From Paenibacillus alginolyticus DSM 5050 = NBRC 15375 (GTDB taxonomy: Bacteria; Bacillota; Bacilli; Paenibacillales; NBRC-103111), in the NCBI RefSeq assembly GCF_000422905.1, contig NZ_AUGY01000025.1:1-64000 (forward strand): 64,000 bases of DNA. Direction: 5' to 3'. Position 1 is the first letter of the stretch, and each line of letters starts with the position of its first letter. The translations under genes and the position numbers were made by a program. Under the pieces are notes generated by a model. That model made no database searches. It saw only the letters and a program-made list of their open reading frames with translations, and had not been told where the DNA came from. Positions 1-9,142 of the stretch are shown one piece after another.

Positions 1-637
1 ACAACGCTAAAGTTATTGCGAATCTATTTCTATGATAGCTGGTCTAACTTTGTAAATGCTGTCTTTCGCCCGCCAAGTAGAACTTCAAAGGGTCGACAGA
101 AGACGAGCAAGACAAAAGAACGGCTAAGTTCACAGCGCATCATAGTGAGAGAATAGCGGAGACACAAGAATAAAATGTAAATTAATGGTAAAAACGCGTC
201 ATTTTCTGTAGTCTTTACTTTTTTGGCTTGTACCCAGAAAAACAAAATGGTAATAAATACAATATATTTAAGTAATTGTATTTATACGTGAAGACTTACT
301 GATCATGTCAGCTATTTTGCATCGGTAATGTACGAAATACAACAGTTGCAGGTTAAAGCGGCGTTAGGGAGAGATATTGTTGCACGAAATACAACTTGGA
401 CTATCATGAACTCGGGGATTTCCAAATGGCGGGTACCCAATTAGTCGTGGATGCCCAACTGCTAGTTGCAACTAAAATTGCTCAATGATGCAGTTAGACT
501 AGATGGTTGCCTAATTGGAGCATGTCCAATAAGGGTCGCTCCAAAGCGGAAAGCGGAAACCGGAAACAATGCCTATGTAAGTGGAATTGTTCAAAAGATG
601 AAGTAGCAGGTTGGAAGGTCGATTTCCGGGCTTAAGC
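1..637. other. Intergenic region with short repeats, no gene recognised
   Basis: No convincing coding frame is visible; a 71-codon minus-strand frame at 30-245 has no ribosome site and no family resemblance. Between about 330 and 400 a twelve-base string, ACGAAATACAAC, occurs twice in TTGTTGCA/GTTGCA-rich surroundings, and more GTTGCA copies follow to about 490. The style matches the GTTGCA-rich intergenic sequence at 14,980-15,115, so I read it as a degenerate intergenic repeat. Confidence 0.4.
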
Positions 638-665
638 AAAAAAACGACCTGGGCATCGCCAGGTC
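638..665 (-). terminator. Rho-independent terminator of the FliD-like gene
   Basis: On the minus strand a perfect 7-bp stem (GACCTGG/CCAGGTC) with a six-base loop is followed by a run of T. It starts about 25 bases after the stop codon of the minus-strand gene ending at 691. Confidence 0.85.
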
Positions 666-690
666 AAATTCAAGAATTTTGGATTTTCAA

Positions 691-1410
691 TCACATTTGA
701 ATATCAAGCAGCAGTCCGCTCATCGGGACGGGCAGATAAGCTTGGAGCTGGGAGCGATATTGGCCGTATGGCTTAAGTTGTGAACGAGACATTTGGAACA
801 ATGACTCCGAAGGCAATTGCTGCAATTGTCCTATCGAATTCGAGAGCGTCGCGGCGAAGTTTGTCATGCTGCCAAGACTTTTTAACGTGGAGCTAAAATG
901 GTTTTTAATCTGATCCTGAAGTACGTCTTCTTGTAGTTCTAAGCTTCCGTTATCCAGCTTTGTTATCCCAATTTCTTTCAGAGAATAGGGTTTAGCGGCT
1001 TGCTCTAGCCCTAGGAGAAGTGAGCGATTAATATACTCGGGAGAATCCCGCAAACTGTCCTGAAATTCATTATATGTATTTACGAAATTACTTATGGGTT
1101 CAATGATGGATTCGCTATCGGCTTCTGACGAAAGAGGCGTTGCCTTGTAGGGAATAGAAGGAAGTCGAGATTCCACCAAGGAAGGTGCGGATTGTTTAAC
1201 GTTCTGTGCAGATTGAACAAATTCGGCTACGCCTTTCGCGGCGGACTGAGCGTGTTGTTTGTAAGCTAGTTCTGCGAAGGGCATGTCAAGGGGGCGCCGA
1301 ATGGTACTGGACTTTCCGCCGGCAATACCGCTTACTGCGCTTACCCGGTAATAGTCTTTATGGGTTTGATAGCTGTTCAAAGCCATAAGTGGGGGATACG
1401 CATAAATCAT
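691..1410 (-). CDS. Hypothetical protein resembling the FliD C-terminal region
   Basis: A 239-residue protein. I chose the ATG at 1410 because GAGGTGA lies just upstream; an in-frame GTG three codons earlier lies within that site. The first ~80 residues are polar and low in complexity. From about residue 95 it shows a pattern like the flagellar cap protein FliD C-terminal domain: a helix with FVNTYNEFQDSL, then KEIGITKLDNGSLELQEDVL, then a long amphipathic helix. No signal peptide or membrane segment is seen. It is much shorter than FliD and no flagellar genes are near, so a FliD-derived or merely FliD-like protein is all I can claim. It is a single-gene unit with its own terminator. Confidence 0.6.
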   Translation of the reverse strand: MIYAYPPLMALNSYQTHKDYYRVSAVSGIAGGKSSTIRRPLDMPFAELAYKQHAQSAAKGVAEFVQSAQNVKQSAPSLVESRLPSIPYKATPLSSEADSESIIEPISNFVNTYNEFQDSLRDSPEYINRSLLLGLEQAAKPYSLKEIGITKLDNGSLELQEDVLQDQIKNHFSSTLKSLGSMTNFAATLSNSIGQLQQLPSESLFQMSRSQLKPYGQYRSQLQAYLPVPMSGLLLDIQM

Positions 1411-1577
1411 TAGGATCACCTCATTTTCGCTTACTTATAGTATAGCATTCGTAGGAACTGGGGTAAATTGGTACTTGCATAGTTAGAAGAAGTAAACAAG
1501 CTGCCTATACAAGCGGAGTCATTTGCTGTTTTGCTAACATAAGATAGCATTATTGCTTCTTGTGGAGGCGGTGCCAA

Positions 1578-2021
1578 GTGATACGCAAACGATTGGCTTC
1601 CATTGACGATCGAACTATCCATCGATTAGTCGTTGAACAGCTAGTACCCTTTTCTAGAATGTATGACACAGGTAGTTCTGTAACATTTTCCGAAATACGG
1701 AAGAGACTGAATCAGAATAAAACGTTTGTTACGGCCCGAGGTAATAAACAGCCGTTCGGATTCATCACGATGATTCGCAAATCGAGTGTGTTATTCATTG
1801 ATATGTTAGCCGTCGATTCTCGTGAGCAAGGGAGAGGTTGGGGGAATGAGCTTATGAAGGTTGCCGAAGAGTACGGGAAAAGTGAGCGCTGTGTGACAGC
1901 TGAACTTTTTGTTGATGAAAGCAACCCCAAAGCGATTCAATTTTACTTGCGCAAAGGTTACGAAATTCATTCGTTTATTCCCGAGCTAAGCTGCTATAAA
2001 ATGAGCAAGAAATTGAGATGA
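1578..2021 (+). CDS. GNAT family N-acetyltransferase
   Basis: A 147-residue protein with the GNAT fold, expected to move an acetyl group from acetyl-CoA to an amine; the substrate is unknown. The central strand FIDMLAVDSREQGRGWGNEL holds the acetyl-CoA loop (Q/R-x-x-G-x-G/W), followed by a helix and ELFVDESNPKAIQFYLRKGY, the usual motif B region where an Asn and Tyr act. The GTG start at 1578 is preferred because GGAGG lies at 1564-1568; a TTG at 1560 would leave no site. The gene is divergent from the FliD-like gene and convergent with the gene at 2067. Confidence 0.85.
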   Translation: MIRKRLASIDDRTIHRLVVEQLVPFSRMYDTGSSVTFSEIRKRLNQNKTFVTARGNKQPFGFITMIRKSSVLFIDMLAVDSREQGRGWGNELMKVAEEYGKSERCVTAELFVDESNPKAIQFYLRKGYEIHSFIPELSCYKMSKKLR

Positions 2022-2031
2022 TAAAACGAAG

Positions 2032-2062
2032 GGCTGCAGATGATTGCTTCATCCACAGCCCC
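2032..2062. terminator. Hairpin between convergent genes, likely terminator
   Basis: GGGCTG and CAGCCC flank an inner ATGA/TCAT pairing just after the acetyltransferase stop and just before the stop of the minus-strand gene. No strong T tract on either side, so termination is only probable. Confidence 0.5.
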
Positions 2063-2066
2063 ATCA

Positions 2067-2435
2067 TCATTCACTGAACATAGCTGCAATGTTTTCAATT
2101 TGAATATCGATCGGTCCTTGGAAGCCAGGGGCCATGCCACCGAAGAGAGGAAGGCCAAAGGAAGAAAACTCCTCTGGTGCTGATCTCAAAAATGGATTTT
2201 GATCTTCTGGCTTTGATTGCTTCGTTTTAATTATTTTTGATTTGGAAATGGTTTTTTTGCTTTTTTTCGTTGTCGTGTTGAGCTTCGTGGCGGCATCATC
2301 GTTCAGGATCAGCTTGTTTTTTTCAATACGACTTAAAACACCATAGATTTCGGACCCGTCGTTTAAAAAAATAAGAACAGGCTTGCCGTACAGGCTTCGA
2401 CAAGTCTTATCAGTAATCGGATAAATAGGCTGCAT
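2067..2435 (-). CDS. Hypothetical protein with a small LSm/SH3-like N-terminal region
   Basis: A 122-residue protein with GGAGGTG 12 bases before the ATG. Residues 15-48 (LYGKPVLIFLNDGSEIYGVL, then an acidic KLILNDD end) form a predicted five-strand barrel similar in pattern to small Sm/Hfq-like folds. The middle is a lysine-rich linker (about residues 55-75) and the end is proline and glycine rich. I do not recognise a named family. The basic linker might bind nucleic acid, but this is inference only. Confidence 0.6.
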   Translation of the reverse strand: MQPIYPITDKTCRSLYGKPVLIFLNDGSEIYGVLSRIEKNKLILNDDAATKLNTTTKKSKKTISKSKIIKTKQSKPEDQNPFLRSAPEEFSSFGLPLFGGMAPGFQGPIDIQIENIAAMFSE

Positions 2436-2626
2436 TATTTCTTAGCACCTCCGTGTTATTGTCTACTTCCAGCCTATTCATGGCCGGGCGGATCGGTATA
2501 GACGAATGTCTAGATTCGCATAAGAAAAAGTTATGAGAGAAAGTTCTCAGAAAAGTTGAATAGCTTGACTATTTTAGGTATGCTAAGCATATTAACTAAT
2601 CCTAATAGAGAAAGAATGATGCATAG

Positions 2627-4162
2627 ATGAGTGGAGCTGTGTTTTATATTTTTGGGGCAACGGGAGATTTGGCGAAAAGAAAGCTGTTTCCAGCCTTTTA
2701 TAGTCTATATCGTGAAGGAAAGTTAGGAGAAAATTTTGCTGTAGTTGGTTTGGCCAGAAGATCTCGAACGAATGAACAATTTCGCGATGATGTCAAGCAT
2801 TCGATTGAGGATTTCGCCCGTTATAAAGTAACGGATGAGGCGGAATGGGAGCGATTCGCACAGCGTTTTGAATACATGTCACTGGATATCAACAATGTCG
2901 CTGGTTTCCATGAACTTAATGTACTGACTGCCAAGCTGGATGAGAAATATCAGACCGGTGGAAACCGTTTGTTCTACTTGGCTCTGGCTCCAGAGCTTTT
3001 CGGTAACGTATCGTACAACTTAAGTGAAGGTGGATTGCTCAAAACCAAAGGCTGGCACCGTCTCGTTATTGAGAAGCCGTTCGGTTACGATCTGCCATCG
3101 GCTGAGCGCTTGAATGGACAACTTCGTCAAGTATTTGAAGAGCAAGATATTTACCGTATTGATCACTATTTAGGTAAAGAAATGGTGCAAAATATTGAAT
3201 TCGTTCGTTTCGCGAATGCCTTCTTTGAACCGCTTTGGAATAACAAATACATAGCTAACATTCAAATTACGCTAAGTGAAACTGTCGGCGTTGAAGAACG
3301 CGGCGGTTATTATGATCACTCTGGCGCCCTGCGCGACATGGGTCAGAACCATATGCTGCAGATGCTGATGATGATGGCCATGGAACCGCCAAGCCGTCTG
3401 CATCCGGAAGATATCCGTGATGAGAAGGTGAAGGTATTGCGTTCCCTCCGCCTATTCGAATCCGGTGACGATGTTCGTGCGAATGTGGTGCGCGGTCAAT
3501 ATTCGAATGGCTCGTCCAAAGGTAAAGCGCTGCCTGCTTATCGTGAAGAAGATTCGGTGAGTCCGCAGTCAACAACAGAGACTTATTTCGCAGCCAGAGT
3601 TCACGTGGATAATTTCCGCTGGGCAGGTGTACCTTTCTATATTCGTACAGGAAAAAGGCTGCCAGTCAAAACGACGGAAGTCGTTGTTGAATTCAAGAAT
3701 ATTCCGAACAATGTATATTTGGCCAAAAAGCATGAGTTGGAGCCGAATTTACTCGTTTTCCGTGTGAATCCGATGGAAGGCATCTATTTGAAAATGAATG
3801 CGAAGCAGCCAGGCTCGGAAGGCGTTATCGTTCCCGTAGCGATGGATTTCTGCCAGAGCTGCCAGATCGGTATCAATACACCGGAAGCTTACGAGCGCTT
3901 GCTGTATGATGCAACACGTGGAGATTCCACGTACTTTACCCGGTGGGATGAAGTGGCGCTTGCTTGGTCCTATGTGGATCGTATCGCAGCAGCATGGAGT
4001 GAGAGTTCAGAAGACCTGAAACACTATCCAGCCGGATCTTGGGGGCCAGAAGAGGCAGCGAAGCTCCTAAGCGATGACGGTTTCAAATGGTGGCCGATTA
4101 ATGGTCAAAATGAAGGTGAAGTTGATTGGGAAGCCGTTCAAAAAACAACGGTTTTAACATAG
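2627..4162 (+). CDS. zwf: Glucose-6-phosphate 1-dehydrogenase
   Basis: A 511-residue enzyme that oxidises glucose 6-phosphate with NADP+ to 6-phosphogluconolactone, the first step of the oxidative pentose phosphate path in the cytoplasm. The dinucleotide motif GATGDLAKRK is at residues 10-19 and the active-site signature RIDHYLGKE at 177-185, with EKPFG at 149-153. Length is normal. The ribosome site is weak (AGAGAAAG). It stands alone: the next gene has its own -10-like element, and an odd intergenic element plus terminator follow. Confidence 0.97.
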   Translation: MSGAVFYIFGATGDLAKRKLFPAFYSLYREGKLGENFAVVGLARRSRTNEQFRDDVKHSIEDFARYKVTDEAEWERFAQRFEYMSLDINNVAGFHELNVLTAKLDEKYQTGGNRLFYLALAPELFGNVSYNLSEGGLLKTKGWHRLVIEKPFGYDLPSAERLNGQLRQVFEEQDIYRIDHYLGKEMVQNIEFVRFANAFFEPLWNNKYIANIQITLSETVGVEERGGYYDHSGALRDMGQNHMLQMLMMMAMEPPSRLHPEDIRDEKVKVLRSLRLFESGDDVRANVVRGQYSNGSSKGKALPAYREEDSVSPQSTTETYFAARVHVDNFRWAGVPFYIRTGKRLPVKTTEVVVEFKNIPNNVYLAKKHELEPNLLVFRVNPMEGIYLKMNAKQPGSEGVIVPVAMDFCQSCQIGINTPEAYERLLYDATRGDSTYFTRWDEVALAWSYVDRIAAAWSESSEDLKHYPAGSWGPEEAAKLLSDDGFKWWPINGQNEGEVDWEAVQKTTVLT

Positions 4163-4193
4163 TTGATATCAGCAGTAGGTAGGGAAAACCTAG

Positions 4194-4262
4194 CTTCGCA
4201 TCAACCTTGACAAAGGCGCTCGTTATGGACGGCGTAAGCCGTTTATCCTTGAGGTAACAAGC
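4194..4262 (+). repeat. Two-copy intergenic structured element, copy A
   Basis: This stretch after zwf matches 27,894-27,963. Shared blocks are CTTCGC, CTTGACAAA, a GCG/TCGT/GGACG core and CGTTTATCCTTGA. It can fold with an outer TCAA/TTGA stem, an asymmetric internal loop (CCTTGAC against ATCC), a second stem AAAGGC/GCC-G-TTT and a capping hairpin. A terminator starts two bases later. It could be an RNA element or a small mobile palindrome. Confidence 0.55.
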
Positions 4263-4264
4263 TT

Positions 4265-4303
4265 AAAATCCAACTGGCGACTCTGCCTGTTGGATTTTTT
4301 TTG
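4265..4303 (+). terminator. Rho-independent terminator after zwf
   Basis: AAAATCCAAC pairs with GTTGGATTTT around a 14-base loop and is followed by eight T. It directly follows repeat element A. A TATAAT at 4307-4312 just downstream may serve the next gene. Confidence 0.85.
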
Positions 4304-4358
4304 TGGTATAATAAATATTACGGAGTAAACTTGACAATTCATTACTTGAGGTGCGTAA

Positions 4359-5429
4359 ATGTCACGAAGAGCTTTTATCAGATGGCTGCTGGCAATAGGG
4401 GCTGCGCTTGTTGGATTAAGTGCCATTTTTAGTCAAATGGTTAAGAGGAAATTTATTTCAGATGCTCAGCCCGCCCTATCATCTGTGAAGCCTGAACCTT
4501 CACCATCCGTGGCACAATCTACGGCAGAACCCTTGCCGACGGGTCCCCTCATGTCCTATTTTATATTAAGCGACCTTCATATCAGTATAGGTGATGCCCT
4601 TACGGGTAAGAAATTAAGGCAAGCGCTTGATGATATTACACATTTCGACGGTCCTGTTGATGCCATCATGCTAACAGGCGATCTGACGGACACAGGAACG
4701 GAACAAGATTATAAGGAGCTGCGTACCATTGTAAGTGAATATAAACTTCCACCTGTTCACGCGAACATGGGCAATCACGATTATTACTCGATCTGGATTA
4801 ATAAAGCGAATATCTGGGATCAAGCAGCCGTTCCAAACGGCAAAAGTGACGCGATGAGCCGAGAGTCGTTCAAGAAGTTTTTTGGCTACAAGACGCTTTA
4901 TAATGATTTTACGACCAAGGGACACTCCATCTTGCTTCTTTCACAAGAAGCTTACGTACAAGAGAAGCCGGAGGTCGGTGAGGGAGCTTGGTATTCCGAT
5001 GAGCAATTGGAATGGTTCAAAGAACGGGTGAAAAGCCTATACAAACCTGGAAGACCACTGTTCGTGATGACGCATCAGCCGCTGCCGCCGATTGGCACAG
5101 ATGGGGGATCACATCAATTAATGCGCGCTATCAAGTTCCGCGATACGTTAAAGCCTTATAAGAATGTGTTCGTGTTCTGCGGACATCGTCATCAAGATTT
5201 TCAGAACGGGACACCGCATTATGTGCAGGAGTCTTTCCATTATTTCCACAATGCTTCGGTTGGAAGAACGCTTAACCGTGCCTACCAGCAAGAAGCCAAG
5301 AATAAAGCACAGGGCATCTATGTGCAAGTATTTGCGGATAAGGTCGTCGTGCGCGGCCGAGAGTTTAGCAATCGAACTTTCCTAGATGAAGCGAATTGGA
5401 GCATTGATTTGCAGAAAGCTCAAGCCTGA
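4359..5429 (+). CDS. Membrane-anchored metallophosphoesterase
   Basis: A 356-residue calcineurin-like phosphoesterase. A basic start followed by a hydrophobic stretch (residues 8-27) suggests an N-terminal anchor or uncleaved signal, then a proline/serine-rich linker to about residue 65. All metal-site motifs are present in order: DLHIS, GDLTDTG, GNHDYY, MTHQP and CGHRHQDF. The catalytic domain probably faces outside the membrane. The substrate cannot be read from sequence. It lies between a terminator and prfC and looks monocistronic. Confidence 0.85.
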   Translation: MSRRAFIRWLLAIGAALVGLSAIFSQMVKRKFISDAQPALSSVKPEPSPSVAQSTAEPLPTGPLMSYFILSDLHISIGDALTGKKLRQALDDITHFDGPVDAIMLTGDLTDTGTEQDYKELRTIVSEYKLPPVHANMGNHDYYSIWINKANIWDQAAVPNGKSDAMSRESFKKFFGYKTLYNDFTTKGHSILLLSQEAYVQEKPEVGEGAWYSDEQLEWFKERVKSLYKPGRPLFVMTHQPLPPIGTDGGSHQLMRAIKFRDTLKPYKNVFVFCGHRHQDFQNGTPHYVQESFHYFHNASVGRTLNRAYQQEAKNKAQGIYVQVFADKVVVRGREFSNRTFLDEANWSIDLQKAQA

Positions 5430-5475
5430 TTCATAGCACCTCTATATGTAAAAGAAGAAGGGAATAATCTAACAG

Positions 5476-7059
5476 ATGACAACGCAACTCACTAAACAAC
5501 TCGCAACAGAAGTCGCTAAGCGACGTACGTTCGCGATTATTTCTCACCCGGATGCGGGTAAAACAACATTGACCGAGAAACTGCTGTTATTCGGAGGCGC
5601 GATTCGCTTAGCCGGAACAGTCAAAGGGCGTAAGGCAAGCAAACATGCGACATCCGACTGGATGGAAATTGAGAAGCAGCGCGGAATTTCGGTCACGTCC
5701 AGCGTTATGCAGTTTGACTATGAAGGGCATCGCGTGAACATTCTAGATACACCTGGTCACCAAGACTTCAGTGAGGATACGTACCGTACACTTACCGCTG
5801 CGGATAGCGCGGTGATGCTGATCGACGTTGCCAAAGGGGTCGAGATGCAGACGAAGAAGTTATTCCAAGTGTGTAGAATGCGCGGAATACCGATCTTCAC
5901 GTTCATTAACAAAATGGACCGCGAGGGCCGCGACCCGTTTGAACTCTTAGAGGAATTAGAGGAAGTGCTCGGCATTCGTTCGTATCCAATGAACTGGCCA
6001 ATTGGTTCGGGCAAACAGTTCTGCGGAGTTTACGATCGCGGGAAATCACAATTAGAACTGTATCAAGGTGAAGATCACAAAGACATTCAAGTGCGCAAAG
6101 TGGATGGGGTAGATGATCCATTAGTGAAGCAAATTGCAGGCGAATTCTTGCATAAACAATTAAGCCAGGATATCGAGCTGCTCGATATTGCCGGAGATCC
6201 GTTTGATATGGAGAAAGTGCTGCAAGGCGAGCTCACACCTGTTTTCTTCGGCAGTGCCGTGAACAACTTCGGTGTGCAGACGTTTCTTGAGAACTTCCTG
6301 CAGCTTGCACCAGCGCCAGAGCCGCGTAATAGCACAGCAGGCATCATACAGCCTACGAAAGAGAAATTCTCTGGTTATGTATTCAAGATTCAAGCGAATA
6401 TGAATCCAGCTCACCGCGACCGTGTGGCTTTCTTGCGTATCGTATCTGGAAAGTTTGAGCGCGGTATGTCCGTGAAACATGTTCGACTGGGCAAAGACAT
6501 TAAGTTAGCACAGCCGCAGCAATTTTTGGCGCAAGACCGTGACATTGTCGAAGAGGCGTTCCCAGGCGATATTATTGGCTTGTTTGATCCCGGTATTTTC
6601 CGGATCGGTGATTCCCTAAGTGAAGGGGAAGAGGTCGTTTTCGACGAGCTGCCTACTTTCTCACCGGAGCTGTTCAGCAAAGTTTCGATCAAGAATGCTC
6701 TGAAGCAAAAGCAATTCCTCAAAGGGATTGATCAATTGACCGAAGAAGGTATGATTCAAGTATTCACCACGATTGGTTTCGAGGATATGATTCTTGGCGT
6801 AGTCGGTCAACTGCAATTCGAAGTTCTTGAACATCGGATGAAATCTGAATATGGCGTTGACATTTTATTACAGCGCCAAAACTATCAATTCGCGCGTTGG
6901 ATTATAGACGAGAAGCTGGATCCAAGTAAATTCCGCATTAACTCACAGCTGGTAAAAGATAAAAAAGGGAATTTCGTAGGCTTGTTCGAGAGCGAGTATG
7001 CGCTGCGATCTTCGATCGAGAAAAACCCGACTGCTAAATTTTTAACTAGCGCTCCATAA
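5476..7059 (+). CDS. prfC: Peptide chain release factor 3
   Basis: A 527-residue translational GTPase that removes RF1/RF2 from the ribosome after peptide release. The G1 motif SHPDAGKTT is at residues 23-31, followed by the switch region with QRGISVTSS, DTPGHQDF (G3) and NKMD (G4); the RF3-type domains II and III follow, with FARWI near the end. Length fits the family. A clear terminator follows. It is not essential in bacteria and is found patchily in Firmicutes. Confidence 0.97.
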   Translation: MTTQLTKQLATEVAKRRTFAIISHPDAGKTTLTEKLLLFGGAIRLAGTVKGRKASKHATSDWMEIEKQRGISVTSSVMQFDYEGHRVNILDTPGHQDFSEDTYRTLTAADSAVMLIDVAKGVEMQTKKLFQVCRMRGIPIFTFINKMDREGRDPFELLEELEEVLGIRSYPMNWPIGSGKQFCGVYDRGKSQLELYQGEDHKDIQVRKVDGVDDPLVKQIAGEFLHKQLSQDIELLDIAGDPFDMEKVLQGELTPVFFGSAVNNFGVQTFLENFLQLAPAPEPRNSTAGIIQPTKEKFSGYVFKIQANMNPAHRDRVAFLRIVSGKFERGMSVKHVRLGKDIKLAQPQQFLAQDRDIVEEAFPGDIIGLFDPGIFRIGDSLSEGEEVVFDELPTFSPELFSKVSIKNALKQKQFLKGIDQLTEEGMIQVFTTIGFEDMILGVVGQLQFEVLEHRMKSEYGVDILLQRQNYQFARWIIDEKLDPSKFRINSQLVKDKKGNFVGLFESEYALRSSIEKNPTAKFLTSAP

Positions 7060-7070
7060 GTGTTGTAACT

Positions 7071-7120
7071 GAAGAAGAGGCTGCCTCCGGATCTTAATCT
7101 GGGGAACAGCCTCTTCTTTC
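7071..7120 (+). terminator. Rho-independent terminator of prfC
   Basis: GAAGAAGAGGCTG pairs with CAGCCTCTTCTTTC over 12-13 bases, ending in a T-rich tail. The stem has A/T runs on both sides, so it may work in both directions. Confidence 0.9.
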
Positions 7121-7212
7121 AATTTTGTGTCCAACGGACAGTTTGCTTCATACAATAGGTACGGGTTAATAAGTAGTCGTATAAACCAGTCCTAAGGAAG
7201 TGAAGTAGAGAC

Positions 7213-8376
7213 GTGCACCTCTTAATCATTGCTCCTGAACAAATTCCAGTACCGCCGATACTAGGTGGTTCCGTCGAAATATGCATTCATTCCATTGCAC
7301 GCGAGCTTGCCAAAATGCACCAAGTTACCGTTATTTCGAGGCAGCATCCTAGGTACAGCCGTATTTCACGTCAGGGTCGACTTACGATTATTAGGGTACC
7401 TACGGGAAGCTCTCGTACGTATTTAAAGGAAGTGCTTAAGGCAACCAAGGGAAAGACATTTGATTGGATTCAAGTCGATAACAGGCCCCAGTATGCTGCC
7501 GTTATCAAACGCCATTTTCGGAAAACACCAGTATCACTATTCTTACATTCCTTAACGTTCGTGAGGCCGCCGTATGCTTCTATTCGCAGATGCTCCAAGC
7601 ATTTGAATAAAGTGGACTGGATTGTAGCCAACAGCAGTTCACTCGAACAGGAGCTAATAAGTCAGTATCCGAAACAGCGAAACAAGGTTCACAAGATTTA
7701 CCTCGGAACCGATGTGGCTAGATTTCGCCCTAAATCGGAGAAGGCGAGGAGACGTTTAAGAAGGAAATACCGAGTTAGCGGTAACGGTTTTCAGATCCTT
7801 TATGTCGGCCGACTTATCCAGCGCAAAGGCATCCCACATTTGATTCGTGCTGTTCATCAAGCTAGAAAATCGATCCCTGGGATGAAGCTTCTGATTGCTG
7901 GGGGCGAGCAAGGTAAAGGCTTCAAAGCAAAGCTTAAAAGGATGGCTAATAAGCTTGGAGTGCCAACAAAGTTTCTAGGCAATATTCCGTATCGTAAGAT
8001 ACATGAAGTATATGGACTTGCGAATTGCTTAGTTTGTCCTTCACAAAAGCATGAGGCTTTTGGATTGGTGAATGTGGAAGCCATGGCTTCTGGACTTCCG
8101 GTTATCGCTTCGAATATTGGGGGAATGAAAGAGGTCATTCAGCATGAACATAACGGGGTTCTGATCAAAGATTTCCGAGATCCTCGCGCTTTTGCCCATA
8201 GTATTGTGGCGGTGGCCGAACGGAAAGAATGGGCAGAGGGTATAGCCAAACAGGCGCGGAGTGATGTCATCAAGCAATTCAGCTGGCAGGCCACAGCACA
8301 ATCTTTGGCCGACTTCTATAGACTGAAGCTGGAGGCAAATCATGAAAAAGACGTCAAAGAAACCGTTTCGTCTTAG
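7213..8376 (+). CDS. Family 4 glycosyltransferase, CotSA-like
   Basis: A 387-residue GT4 (GT-B fold) enzyme. It starts at GTG with AAGGAAGTGAAG upstream. The C-terminal half has the nucleotide-sugar site: LYVGRLIQRKGIPHLI near residue 200, GNIPY, then the EX7E segment KHEAFGLVNVEAMASGLPVI. It overlaps the next gene, a YheC/YheD-like ATP-grasp protein, by 35 bases, so the two are translationally coupled. The Bacillus spore coat protein CotSA is of this type; a role in coat or surface glycosylation is inferred from family and neighbour, not shown. Confidence 0.85.
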   Translation: MHLLIIAPEQIPVPPILGGSVEICIHSIARELAKMHQVTVISRQHPRYSRISRQGRLTIIRVPTGSSRTYLKEVLKATKGKTFDWIQVDNRPQYAAVIKRHFRKTPVSLFLHSLTFVRPPYASIRRCSKHLNKVDWIVANSSSLEQELISQYPKQRNKVHKIYLGTDVARFRPKSEKARRRLRRKYRVSGNGFQILYVGRLIQRKGIPHLIRAVHQARKSIPGMKLLIAGGEQGKGFKAKLKRMANKLGVPTKFLGNIPYRKIHEVYGLANCLVCPSQKHEAFGLVNVEAMASGLPVIASNIGGMKEVIQHEHNGVLIKDFRDPRAFAHSIVAVAERKEWAEGIAKQARSDVIKQFSWQATAQSLADFYRLKLEANHEKDVKETVSS

Positions 8377-9130
8377 TAGAGCTAGATACGTCACTAGCAA
8401 AATTGGCAAAACGAAGGCAATTGAAGCTAAGCCAGATCTGCGTAAATATGTTCCAAAAACTAAACGAATGAATCAAGAGACACTTAGGGAAATGCTCAAC
8501 CGATATAAAATGGTGTATATTAAACCGAATGTAGGTATGTTTGGTAACGGTGTTATACGAGTGGAACAGGCAGAAGAGGGGGCTGAAAAGCCTTATTCGT
8601 ATCAGTCAGGCGTTCGATTAAGACAGTTTAAAACGTTTCATGAAATGTATGCAGCCATCAGTAAAGTGACGAAAAAACGCAATTATTTAGTACAAAAAGG
8701 GATTCATCTGCTCAAATACAAAGGTAATCGGTTCGATCTTCGTGTCATGGTTCAGCAAACACCTCTTCGAAAGTGGGAGACAACGGGTGTCATCGGCAGA
8801 GTAGCTCATCCGAAAAAAGTGGTTACTAATTTCCACAATGGGGGAACATTGAAGCCGGTGGATACATTGCTGCACAAATATTTGCCTGCAAGTAAGCGGA
8901 AGGTTTATGTTAAGAAGCTGCATACTCTGGGTTTGCAGATTGCTAAGGCGATTAACTCGCGCTATAAAGGGGTTAAGGAGATCGGTGTCGATGTGGCCTT
9001 GGACGATAAGCTGCATCCATGGATTCTTGAGGTAAATACTAGTCCTGATCCTTATATTTTTCGGAGATTGAGTGATAAACGTATTTTTGCCAAAATGAGA
9101 CGTTATGCCAAAGCTTACGACCGGTTATGA
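8342..9130 (+). CDS. YheC/YheD-like ATP-grasp protein
   Basis: A 262-residue protein starting at ATG with GGAGG inside the preceding gene. The N-terminus is strongly basic. YIKPNVGMFGNGVIR, QKGIHLLKYKGNRFDLRVMV and ILEVNTSPDP mark an ATP-grasp fold: ATP-binding Lys, metal-binding Asp and Glu-x-Asn. It matches the endospore coat-associated YheC/YheD group. These proteins carry an ATP-grasp ligase domain but have no established reaction. It is coupled to the glycosyltransferase, which supports a shared role in spore surface building. Confidence 0.85.
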   Translation: MKKTSKKPFRLSRARYVTSKIGKTKAIEAKPDLRKYVPKTKRMNQETLREMLNRYKMVYIKPNVGMFGNGVIRVEQAEEGAEKPYSYQSGVRLRQFKTFHEMYAAISKVTKKRNYLVQKGIHLLKYKGNRFDLRVMVQQTPLRKWETTGVIGRVAHPKKVVTNFHNGGTLKPVDTLLHKYLPASKRKVYVKKLHTLGLQIAKAINSRYKGVKEIGVDVALDDKLHPWILEVNTSPDPYIFRRLSDKRIFAKMRRYAKAYDRL

Positions 9131-9142
9131 AATCATAACCGG
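9121..9142. terminator. Perfect palindrome spanning both stop codons of convergent genes
   Basis: CCGGTTATGA and TCATAACCGG are exact complements separated by two A. The palindrome covers the TGA of the ATP-grasp gene and the TAA of the GGDEF-EAL gene, whose reading frames overlap here. No T tract follows on the plus strand, so it may be a weak or structural terminator. Confidence 0.55.

Noticed and set aside
30..245. 71-codon minus-strand ORF near the window start
   Set aside because: No ribosome site, no recognisable domain and no partner gene.
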